A DNA stretch of 48,493 nt from Fidelibacterota bacterium (GTDB lineage: Bacteria > Fidelibacterota > Marinisomatia > Marinisomatales > JAADGP01). Below are positions 40,630 to 48,493 of this stretch, in pieces. The stretch's first letter is position 1. Each line of letters opens with the position of its first letter. The stretch spans positions 1 through 48,493 of the forward strand of contig JALUTR010000145.1 of NCBI GenBank assembly GCA_027021785.1. Reading direction: 5' to 3'. Position numbers and translations under genes: made by a program. Below the pieces are notes generated by a model. The model worked only from the letters and a program-made list of their open reading frames with translations, made no database searches and was not told where the DNA came from.

Positions 40630-42513
40630 ATGTTCCAAATTATCCGCAATAAAACAGTCCTGTGGTCAATTTTCCTGTTGATGTTTGGTAGTCATTATGG
40701 GAAAGAACCTGGGGATGATAAAGTTTCACCGGCAGCGAAAGTAACCGTTTATAAGGACCCCACAAAATCGGTTACCGACCGGGTGGAGGATCTCCTGAGC
40801 CGGATGACACTGGAAGAGAAAATCGGTCAGATGACACAGGTTGACAGGCAATTTCTTGAGCGGGACAGCGATATAGCGACCCGTTATTTGGGTTCTCTTC
40901 TGAGTGGCGGGGGATCCACCCCGGACGAAAACCGTCCCCAATCCTGGGCTGACATGTACGATCGCTATCAGAAGATCGCGTTGTCCTCCCGGCTGGGAAT
41001 ACCGATCCTCTATGGGATTGATGCCGTCCATGGGCATAATAATGTTGTCGGTGCAACTATTTTCCCCCACAACATTGGTCTGGGATGTGCCGATGATCCC
41101 GATCTGGTTGAGGAAGTGAGTCGCATTACAGCCCTGGAGGTCGCCGGGACCGGAATCGACTGGACTTTCGCTCCCTGTATAGCCGTACCCAGGGATGAGC
41201 GTTGGGGAAGAACGTACGAGGGTTACGGGGAAAGTCCGGATATTGTGGCCCGGCTTGGAAAAGCGGCCGTTCGCGGGTTTCAGTCCGGTAAATTGGGGAG
41301 CCCCGGGAATATTTTGGCCTGCGCGAAACATTTTATTGGCGACGGGGGCACCAAGTGGGGAACGGGGCGGAACGGCAAAGCGGACAGAGGCGATACGCAG
41401 ATTTCCGAGGAAGAATTAAGAGCGATTCATTTGCCCGGTTATTTGAGCGCCATAGAAGCCGGTGTTGGGTCGATAATGGCTTCTTACAATCAATGGAACG
41501 GCACTTACTGCCACGCCAGCAAGTATTTATTAACGGATTTGTTAAAGGAAGAGCTTGGATTCGAAGGTTTTGTAGTGTCCGATTGGGAAGGAATTGATCA
41601 GATCCCGGGTGATTACAAAGCGGACATTATTACGGCCATAAATGCCGGGATAGATATGGTAATGGTCCCGGGCGCGGTCCCTTTCGGCGGTGAATCTTAT
41701 ACCCGTTTTATCGAACTCCTGAAAGAAGCGGTCGAAGAGGGATCCATACCGAGGAGCAGAATTGACGATGCTGTACGGCGAATCCTGAAAATTAAATTCA
41801 GAATGGGACTTTTCGAAAACCCGTTTACCGACCGATCGCTTACCGAAAAGATTGGTTCAAAAGAACATCGTGCTGTCGCACGGCAGGCCGTGCGACAGTC
41901 GTTAGTTCTCCTCAAAAATAATAACGGTTTACTCCCGTTGTCAAAGAATATGGAACGGATACTGGTCAGCGGTAAAAATGCGGATGATTTGGGAAACCAA
42001 TGCGGTGGCTGGACAATCTCCTGGCAAGGGGAAAGTGGGTCGGTCACCGAAGGCACGACGATTCTTGAAGGTATAAGGGAAGTGGTTTCACCGGCTACGG
42101 AGGTTCTCTTCTCCCGGGACGGGTTTGGAGCAAAAGACGCGGATGTGGCCATCGTGGTGGTGGGCGAAACACCTTATGCGGAATGGGAAGGAGATAAGGC
42201 TGACCTCACCCTGGACAATGAGGATCGGGAGACGCTCAGGCGGGTAAAAAGCGCCGGCATCCCGCTGGTTGTTATTATTGTTTCGGGACGTCCGCTTATT
42301 ATTGAATCGGAAATTGATGATTGGGATGCGCTTATCGCGGCCTGGTTGCCCGGCACGGAAGGACAGGGAGTGGCCGATGTGCTCTTCGGCGATTACAATC
42401 CCACCGGGAGGCTTTCCATGTCCTGGCCCCGCTCCATGTCCCAAATACCCATTAATGTAGGGGACGAAAAGTATGATCCCCTTTTTGAATATGGTTTCGG
42501 CCTGAGTTATTGA
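40630..42513 (+). CDS. Glycoside hydrolase family 3 (beta-glucosidase-like), exported
   Basis: [49 protein letters not shown] nucleophile region; ends YEFGFGLSY-like YGFGLSY. Confidence 0.95.
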   Translation: MFQIIRNKTVLWSIFLLMFGSHYGKEPGDDKVSPAAKVTVYKDPTKSVTDRVEDLLSRMTLEEKIGQMTQVDRQFLERDSDIATRYLGSLLSGGGSTPDENRPQSWADMYDRYQKIALSSRLGIPILYGIDAVHGHNNVVGATIFPHNIGLGCADDPDLVEEVSRITALEVAGTGIDWTFAPCIAVPRDERWGRTYEGYGESPDIVARLGKAAVRGFQSGKLGSPGNILACAKHFIGDGGTKWGTGRNGKADRGDTQISEEELRAIHLPGYLSAIEAGVGSIMASYNQWNGTYCHASKYLLTDLLKEELGFEGFVVSDWEGIDQIPGDYKADIITAINAGIDMVMVPGAVPFGGESYTRFIELLKEAVEEGSIPRSRIDDAVRRILKIKFRMGLFENPFTDRSLTEKIGSKEHRAVARQAVRQSLVLLKNNNGLLPLSKNMERILVSGKNADDLGNQCGGWTISWQGESGSVTEGTTILEGIREVVSPATEVLFSRDGFGAKDADVAIVVVGETPYAEWEGDKADLTLDNEDRETLRRVKSAGIPLVVIIVSGRPLIIESEIDDWDALIAAWLPGTEGQGVADVLFGDYNPTGRLSMSWPRSMSQIPINVGDEKYDPLFEYGFGLSY

Positions 42514-42566
42514 TCGGGCGAACAATCCTGACACGAATAGATCATGAAAATAAAAGGAAAAATATA

Positions 42567-43865
42567 GTGAATCCTCGAATTACATTAGTTGGCGCCGGGA
42601 GCGCGACTTTCGGTCTTGGTACCATCGGCGACATTATTAATAACAAGGCCCTGGAGGGTAGCACTATCGTGCTCCACGATATTGATTCCGGCGCTTTGGA
42701 TCGTATCGCCAATATCTCCAAACAATATATTCAGGAGAAAGGCTTCCCATATAAATTGGAAGCAACCCTGTCCCGGGATGAAGCTTTGCAGGACGCTGAC
42801 TTTATTATCATTTCTATCGAAGTCGGTGATCGCTTTGCTCTTTGGGAACAGGATTGGCAGATTCCCCTGAAGTACGGTATCAAACAGGTTTATGGGGAAA
42901 ACGGAGGCCCGGGGGGTATTTTCCATGCCTTACGGATCATTCCGCCTGTTTTGGATATTTGTGAGGACATCCAAAACATTTGCCCGGAAGCCCTGATTAT
43001 TAATTTCAGTAACCCAATGACCAAGATTGTCCACGCGGTTCGCACGCGCTACCCGGACCTGAATTTCGTGGGGTTATGCCACGAAGTAGCGTCCCTGGTG
43101 GAACATTTACCGAAATTGCTGAACGTGCCGTTTTCCGACTTGTCTATTCGCGCGGGCGGCCTGAATCATTGCAGTATTCTGGTGGAAGCCACGTACCGGG
43201 ATTCCGGGAAGGATGCCTATCCGGATATCCTTGAAAAGGGCCCCGATTATTTTTTAACGGCGCCGGCCTCCTTCAATCATATTGGTGAGCGGTCCTTGTT
43301 CTTGGAAATCCTGCGCCGGTTTCAGGTTCTGCCGATTACCACCGACAGTCATATCGGTGAATATATCCAGTGGGCATGGGACGTTGCGGATCATGACGGG
43401 ATTCGGCTGTTTTATGACACATATAAGAAATCTATGCTTTCGAGAAAAGGTCTTCCGATCGAACTATTGGAACATGGCATGGATGAAAAAGAATATTGGC
43501 GGGTAGTGCCTATCATCGCGGGGATTCTCACGGATTCCGGCCACGAAGAGCTGGCCGTGAATATTCCGAATGATGGATTTATTGACGCATTGCCACGGAA
43601 TCAGATTGTGGAAGTGCCGGCGGTAATAGACCGGAACGGTATTCATGGGATTAAACTTGATCCTTATCCCCCAGCGTTCGCGGGTCTGCTCAAAAACCAG
43701 GTGGCGGTCCACGACCAGTTAACCGAAGCGGTTCTCACGGGATCAAAACAAGCCGTGTTGCAAACCTTACTTGTCGACCCGGTAGTGGACCGGATACAGT
43801 CCCTGGAGGAGATGCTGGACACCATGCTGGCTTTGCAGAAACCGTATTTGGATTATGTAAAATAA
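42567..43865 (+). CDS. Glycoside hydrolase family 4 (NAD+/Mn2+-dependent glycosidase)
   Basis: ITLVGAGSATFGLGTIGDII; NFSNPMTKIVHAV; GLCHEV; RAGGLNHCSI. GTG at 42567 preferred. Confidence 0.92.
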   Translation: MNPRITLVGAGSATFGLGTIGDIINNKALEGSTIVLHDIDSGALDRIANISKQYIQEKGFPYKLEATLSRDEALQDADFIIISIEVGDRFALWEQDWQIPLKYGIKQVYGENGGPGGIFHALRIIPPVLDICEDIQNICPEALIINFSNPMTKIVHAVRTRYPDLNFVGLCHEVASLVEHLPKLLNVPFSDLSIRAGGLNHCSILVEATYRDSGKDAYPDILEKGPDYFLTAPASFNHIGERSLFLEILRRFQVLPITTDSHIGEYIQWAWDVADHDGIRLFYDTYKKSMLSRKGLPIELLEHGMDEKEYWRVVPIIAGILTDSGHEELAVNIPNDGFIDALPRNQIVEVPAVIDRNGIHGIKLDPYPPAFAGLLKNQVAVHDQLTEAVLTGSKQAVLQTLLVDPVVDRIQSLEEMLDTMLALQKPYLDYVK

Positions 43866-43866
43866 A

Positions 43867-43906
43867 GAGCCAAGAACCAAGAGCCAAGAGCCAAGAGCCA
43901 AGAGCT
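43867..43906. repeat. GAGCCAA heptamer array (5 units plus partial), starting 1 bp after the GH4 stop codon
   Basis: gagccaa gaaccaa gagccaa gagccaa gagccaa gagctc. Confidence 0.93.
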
Positions 43907-44104
43907 CCCGGCAGACATCGGGAAGCGGAGCGAAAACACGGCGAATGTCGGAAAACTCGATTGAGCCCGGCAAAGAACCGTAAGTCGGGCATCCCTATTG
44001 TAATACGAATGCTCCGGGCTTCCGCACGCCACCCATAAAATGTTGCGATTTCAACTCTGCTCTAAGAATGTAATCGATTTTTTCATACATAATGCCCCTG
44101 TGGT

Positions 44105-44124
44105 CCTCTTTTCCTTAAAAGAGG
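44105..44124. terminator. Possible bidirectional terminator hairpin between convergent GH4 and SSS genes
   Basis: CCTCTTTT-cctt-AAAAGAGG, perfect 8-bp stem. Confidence 0.45.
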
Positions 44125-44209
44125 AGAGGACGATACCTCCGGCAAGTAATCCGGCGGATCGTTTGTTAAGTTAACAGCGGAATACAGGGAGGACGAAATT
44201 CAGTTGAAA

Positions 44210-45835
44210 TCAGCCCCTGAAGTAGATCCAGATCGCGAATACGGTTAAACTGAGAAGGACCGAAAGTATTACATCCCGTCTTCGCCAAAGCGGATCGTAT
44301 TCCAGTTCAGCCGTCTTCAAAGTGGTCGCGTACGTCAGGTTCTTAAGTTTTTCATCCGAGGGTTGCGGCGCTGATAAACTCACAACAATCAGAACGACCG
44401 AGCAAACGATGAATAAGAACACCGCAAAATGCAAAAAGTTGATATCGGCATAATTGTACAACAGTCCGCTTAATTGGTCCTTGTTGATTTCGGCAACGAG
44501 GCGCCCGATTCCGAGGATGAATCCCACGATCAGGGAAGCCATGGCGCCGCGGCCATTCAACCGCTTGATGAAAAGGCCTAACAGGAAAACGGCGGCAATG
44601 GGCGGCGAAATATAAGCCTGGACACTCTGGAGGTATTTGTACAACTGACCGGAAATGGATTTAATGAACGGGATCCATAACAGCCCCAGGATAACAAGCA
44701 GACCGGTTGCTATTTGTCCCACCAGGACCAGACGCTTTTCGGATGTTTTCGGTTTAAATTTTTTGTAAACATCCAGGGCGATCAAGGTGGAGCAACTGTT
44801 AAAGACCGAGGACAGGGAACTCATCAAGGCGGCCAGTAGGCCGGCCACGACCAGGCCCCGGAAACCTACCGGAAGCAGAGCGCCAACGAGTGCCGGTAAG
44901 GCGGCGTCGGCATGATCCAGTTTGATTTGCCCTGTTTGCGCCAGGGAATAAGCGATTACGCCGGGAATCACGAAAATAAAAAGCGGTAATACTTTCAGGA
45001 ATCCACCGAAAATCGCGCCGCGCCGCGCCTGATCCTGGTTTTTAGCAGAGAGCACACGTTGAACAATAAATTGGTCCGTGCACCAATACCAGACACCCAA
45101 AATAGGAGCGCCGAACAGGATGCCGGTCCAGGGGAAATCGGGGTCGGACATGGGTTTCCACATATTGAAAAAACTGCTTCCGGCAATTTCGTACATCTCG
45201 TTCCAACCGCCGAGAGCGTTGAGTCCGATAACTGTGACCGTGACCGAGCCGGCGATCAGGACAAAAGTTTGCATCATGTCGGTAAAAATAACCGCCCGCA
45301 GGCCGCCGAAAATGGTGTAAATCCCGGTGGCAACAACCACAATAAAAGCGCCCGTCCAGAAATTGATTCCCAGTAAGGTTTCAAAAACAATCCCGCCGGC
45401 CGCGATGGTAACCGATATTTTCGTGAGCACATAACCGATAATGGATATCCAGGTAAGATAGGTACGCGCCCCGGGAGAATACCGGCGCTCTAAGAATTCG
45501 GGCATGGTATAAACCTGGCTTTTTAAATAGAAAGGTACGAACACCCAACCCAGAATCAGCAATATGAAGGAAGCGAGGATTTCAAATTGGGCGACCGCCA
45601 CGCCGCTGGCAGCGCCGGTTCCGGCCAACCCTACTAAGTGTTCGGAGCCAATATTGGAAGCAAAAAGTGAGGCGCCGATTACAAACCAGCCCACGTTACG
45701 GCCGGCCAGAAAATAGCCGGACGAAGTTTCGCGGGTGGATTTCTCGCGAAACGCGGCCCACCAGGCGATTAGAAATACGATGATGAAATATAACAGGATA
45801 ATAAAATAATCAATATTCCCCAGAATTTTTGGCAT
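44210..45835 (-). CDS. Sodium:solute symporter (SSS family, SglT-like sodium/glucose cotransporter)
   Basis: SGYFLAGRNVGWFVIGASLFASNIGSEHLVGLAGTGAASG; YWCTDQFIVQRVL. GGAGG upstream of ATG 45835. Confidence 0.92.
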   Translation of the reverse strand: MPKILGNIDYFIILLYFIIVFLIAWWAAFREKSTRETSSGYFLAGRNVGWFVIGASLFASNIGSEHLVGLAGTGAASGVAVAQFEILASFILLILGWVFVPFYLKSQVYTMPEFLERRYSPGARTYLTWISIIGYVLTKISVTIAAGGIVFETLLGINFWTGAFIVVVATGIYTIFGGLRAVIFTDMMQTFVLIAGSVTVTVIGLNALGGWNEMYEIAGSSFFNMWKPMSDPDFPWTGILFGAPILGVWYWCTDQFIVQRVLSAKNQDQARRGAIFGGFLKVLPLFIFVIPGVIAYSLAQTGQIKLDHADAALPALVGALLPVGFRGLVVAGLLAALMSSLSSVFNSCSTLIALDVYKKFKPKTSEKRLVLVGQIATGLLVILGLLWIPFIKSISGQLYKYLQSVQAYISPPIAAVFLLGLFIKRLNGRGAMASLIVGFILGIGRLVAEINKDQLSGLLYNYADINFLHFAVFLFIVCSVVLIVVSLSAPQPSDEKLKNLTYATTLKTAELEYDPLWRRRDVILSVLLSLTVFAIWIYFRG

Positions 45836-46119
45836 GCTCAACCCTCCTTCAAGACCGTTTAATAACCATTAATGAAAAAATTTGGTATCTGAACAAAACC
45901 CGTCTTATTCTCACTGTTGATCAGACAGCGCCTTTCATCGTGAACGAGTACGCGCATTCGTTCCCCGCTCCCGGGATAACCCGGAGCCAAAGACCAAATA
46001 CGACCAGCGAATAAGCAACGACAATTCGGTTTCACAAGAATTTGACCCCGATTCTATCGGCCTTTCCTGCATTTTGCGGCATTGCCGACGGTGAATAAAG
46101 CCACAAAAATCTTTCCGCT

Positions 46120-48493
46120 TTAATTCGGGGTACGCTCGAGCAAATATTGTACTGCCAGATCCGTGAGGTTCCATAGTTGTATATCGGAGGTGGTTGGATA
46201 ACGGGCCGGCAAAAGTTTATTATCAACGATCCGGTAGCTCCATAATTCGTTATGCTTAAGCCCTGATGCTTCCACGGCGGTGAGAGTCTTGTTCAGGATG
46301 GCGCGTAATTCGCGGACATACGAGTCCAGATTCGGATTTCGGATTTGGCCGGTGGAGTCATAAGCAGCCCGGATTTGTTTGGCCAGTCCCAGGAACAACA
46401 GGTTCACCTCGCGACCCCAAATGACCCGTGGGGAATGGTAAATATCGCGGCGGAAATTTTCCCACACTTCAGGAGACGCGTAGGTGTCGTTTGCCACTAC
46501 GGGTCCGATACCTTTCAGGTACAGACCAACCGGATAGGGAACGATAAAAATTTTCAGGCGCTCGATTACATCTCCGGGTTCCATTGTCCCGTTTAGAATT
46601 TTCATTGTTGGTTCTTCAAGGAACAGCCAGGTTGCAATATCCGTATTGGCTACCGGAATCGGTCGGCCTTTGGCGTCCAGCGCCAGGGCCGGAAAATCGA
46701 TTCCTTTTTTACCGGCCCGGTTTTTCGCGATTACTTTCTTCCAGTAAATTCGCTCTTTCCTGGGAAGCCATTTCAATTTTGCGCGAACTTTTTTTCGCAC
46801 CTCCCGTGCGCTCAGATGTACTTCGAAGTGTTTTTCGGCGCCCCGCCAGGTTTTTATCGCCCGGCGCAGGGCTTCGGGGTCCCGGGCGTATCTCCAGAGA
46901 CTTGTTCCATCGATTTCGGGCGTAAATGTTCGGAGGTCAGCCGTGGAAATACCGATCTCGCGGAGGGCGGAAAATATCTGTTCAACGGACTCCAACGCTT
47001 TGGGAACCCAGACAGCGTTGATGTCCATCGCGAAGCGGCCGTTGGCATAACCGGCCCCGCTGTCCCGCCAACTACCGGAAGACCAGCGTGTCGCATCGAT
47101 TTTGGGAAAGCTGATCAAATTTTCGGCGACCGGTTGATCGACATAAGCTTGTGTTGTTCGCGACACATAAAGGAGATTCCGCAGCAACAAGGTTAATCGT
47201 AAGGTTTCATTCCCTTGACCTACCGTGGATTCCAGGAAGGCGCGTTTGCGACTGCCGGGAATATCCGGTCTGGTGAGGTAGTGGGCGGTAAGGACGGGCA
47301 GTTGAAAATCGTCATCGACCATGCGATAATTTTCCGTCACCTTTTGAAGGTCTCCGAGCAGGCTTTTGGCTTTGGAAAGCGCCTGGCCGGCCCGGGTCTC
47401 ATCTTTCTGTTTTTGCCACTGTAAATATTCCCGGATGAGTTTATTGTACCGGGCGGCATTCTCACGGATTGCCTGTCCCCCAAGGCCTTCTTCATGACTG
47501 ACCTCTCCCGTGGGCGTCAATTTTCTGAGAACACTTACGATAACGTGCTCGAGCATCGCCGGCGTCCAAACCGGTTCCAGCATGAGCGCCGACATCATCA
47601 TGTCACGGCCGAAGTAGGTCGCGAAATTGGGCATCCCGGCCATGAGTTTCTCTTTCGAACTTAAAAGTTCCATGCTTTTTACCTGGCGGTCCAGGCGTTT
47701 GAAGCGTAACCAGCGATCATCGTTGGTGATGTCTTCTCCGGTCGTTCCGGCGCTGCGCGACAAACTGTCGTATTCGGCTTTGACGCTCTCGAAAAAGTTC
47801 ATGAAATCCCTGTTAAAGATATCATCACGCCACAAAGGCGTGAGGGAGGGAGAATCCGTCCCTATTTTAATGGTCAGCCGGATCGGTTGACCCCGGAGGG
47901 AACGGATGGAAATTTTGTTTTGTGAGGCAACGATAGCCGCCTGACTGCTGTCAATAGTCAGCGTAATCGATAAATGGTTTTTTCCGTCGAAGGTCGGTTG
48001 TTGAACCAGTACTTGTGACGTTGATCGGCGTTTTATTTCCGGAACCAGTCGTGAGCGGAGTTCTTCCGGCGTTTTCGCTCTGAGTAATGCAAGGTGGCGA
48101 TCACGCACGTTTGCCGGTAGTTGTTCGAGGTTGTCGATCAGATCGGTAAGTTCATTCATAATGAAGGGTTCGGAATCGAAGGGAAGGGTGTGCCGGTTTT
48201 GATATCCGAAATCCCGTTCAAAGCGCATCGTATTCAGGATAAAAAGTCCCATATCCAGCGCCGGCGCTTCCGACAATAATTCGTATTGAACGTACCGGGT
48301 TGTTCCTTCCGAAAGCATCTCGGCCCCCTGAGAACCCCACCGTAGTTTCGCCGGTCGGCCCGTTGTGTCGCGGGCCGTGAAGGACATGCTCTCATTGGCC
48401 GCGTCGGCCCAGATATTCATGACCCGACCGGTGTTTTGGTTGAGTGATATCTGGACGGTGTTGCCCTCGGAATCTCTGAAGAAGCGCGTGGTA
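46120..48493 (-). CDS. Large uncharacterised protein resembling glycogen-debranching / (alpha/alpha)6-toroid glycosidases (N-terminus beyond window)
   Basis: The frame stays open from ATG 48420 to the window edge (TTRFFRDSEGNTVQISLNQNTGRV-MNIWAD). Toroid-like motifs MPNFATYFGRDMMMSALML and WRDSGAGYANGRFAMDINAVWVPKAL. Confidence 0.6.
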   Translation of the reverse strand, partial: TTRFFRDSEGNTVQISLNQNTGRVMNIWADAANESMSFTARDTTGRPAKLRWGSQGAEMLSEGTTRYVQYELLSEAPALDMGLFILNTMRFERDFGYQNRHTLPFDSEPFIMNELTDLIDNLEQLPANVRDRHLALLRAKTPEELRSRLVPEIKRRSTSQVLVQQPTFDGKNHLSITLTIDSSQAAIVASQNKISIRSLRGQPIRLTIKIGTDSPSLTPLWRDDIFNRDFMNFFESVKAEYDSLSRSAGTTGEDITNDDRWLRFKRLDRQVKSMELLSSKEKLMAGMPNFATYFGRDMMMSALMLEPVWTPAMLEHVIVSVLRKLTPTGEVSHEEGLGGQAIRENAARYNKLIREYLQWQKQKDETRAGQALSKAKSLLGDLQKVTENYRMVDDDFQLPVLTAHYLTRPDIPGSRKRAFLESTVGQGNETLRLTLLLRNLLYVSRTTQAYVDQPVAENLISFPKIDATRWSSGSWRDSGAGYANGRFAMDINAVWVPKALESVEQIFSALREIGISTADLRTFTPEIDGTSLWRYARDPEALRRAIKTWRGAEKHFEVHLSAREVRKKVRAKLKWLPRKERIYWKKVIAKNRAGKKGIDFPALALDAKGRPIPVANTDIATWLFLEEPTMKILNGTMEPGDVIERLKIFIVPYPVGLYLKGIGPVVANDTYASPEVWENFRRDIYHSPRVIWGREVNLLFLGLAKQIRAAYDSTGQIRNPNLDSYVRELRAILNKTLTAVEASGLKHNELWSYRIVDNKLLPARYPTTSDIQLWNLTDLAVQYLLERTPN

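Overview
The 48.5 kb window looks like a Gram-negative bacterial chromosome. No tRNA, rRNA, CRISPR, phage or transposase gene was recognised. From about 1 to 21.5 kb, mostly on the + strand, it carries core envelope and housekeeping genes: a partial CCA-adding/HD enzyme; DUF2089 and YbjQ-like proteins; a YIP1-like protein; a TolC/HlyD/MacB-type ABC efflux operon; gatC, kdsB, pyrG, kdsA, kdsC, lptC, lptB, rpoN, hflK, hflC, hslV, hslU and argF. From 21.6 to 24.3 kb there is a minus-strand operon (LpxH-like phosphoesterase, HEAT lipoprotein, small exported protein). From 24.5 to 48.5 kb there is a large carbohydrate region: an Lrp/AsnC regulator, three SSS symporters, a GDPD lipoprotein, a beta-PGM/GH65 fusion, a uridine-kinase-like P-loop protein, GH3, GH4, DoxX, two Gfo/Idh/MocA oxidoreductases, an MFS transporter, an exported TIM-barrel/DUF1080 fusion, and a large debranching-enzyme-like toroid protein cut by the window edge. 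The most interesting candidate system is the divergent locus at about 34.1-43.9 kb. There, a Tat-type Gfo/Idh enzyme is translationally coupled to a DoxX membrane protein, and a second Gfo/Idh enzyme is coupled to an exported TIM-barrel/DUF1080 fusion. These lie opposite GH3 and GH4 genes, which suggests a compartmentalised redox (3-keto) glycoside-cleavage pathway. A second theme is a set of intergenic heptamer arrays (GAGCCAA and TGAAACG types), with hairpin-forming TCCCGAC-N4-GTCGGGA elements near some of them. A third is a row of phased TTGC-N5-GCAA operators between the Lrp-like gene and a symporter. All calls come from reading the sequence and the supplied ORFs; no database search was run.
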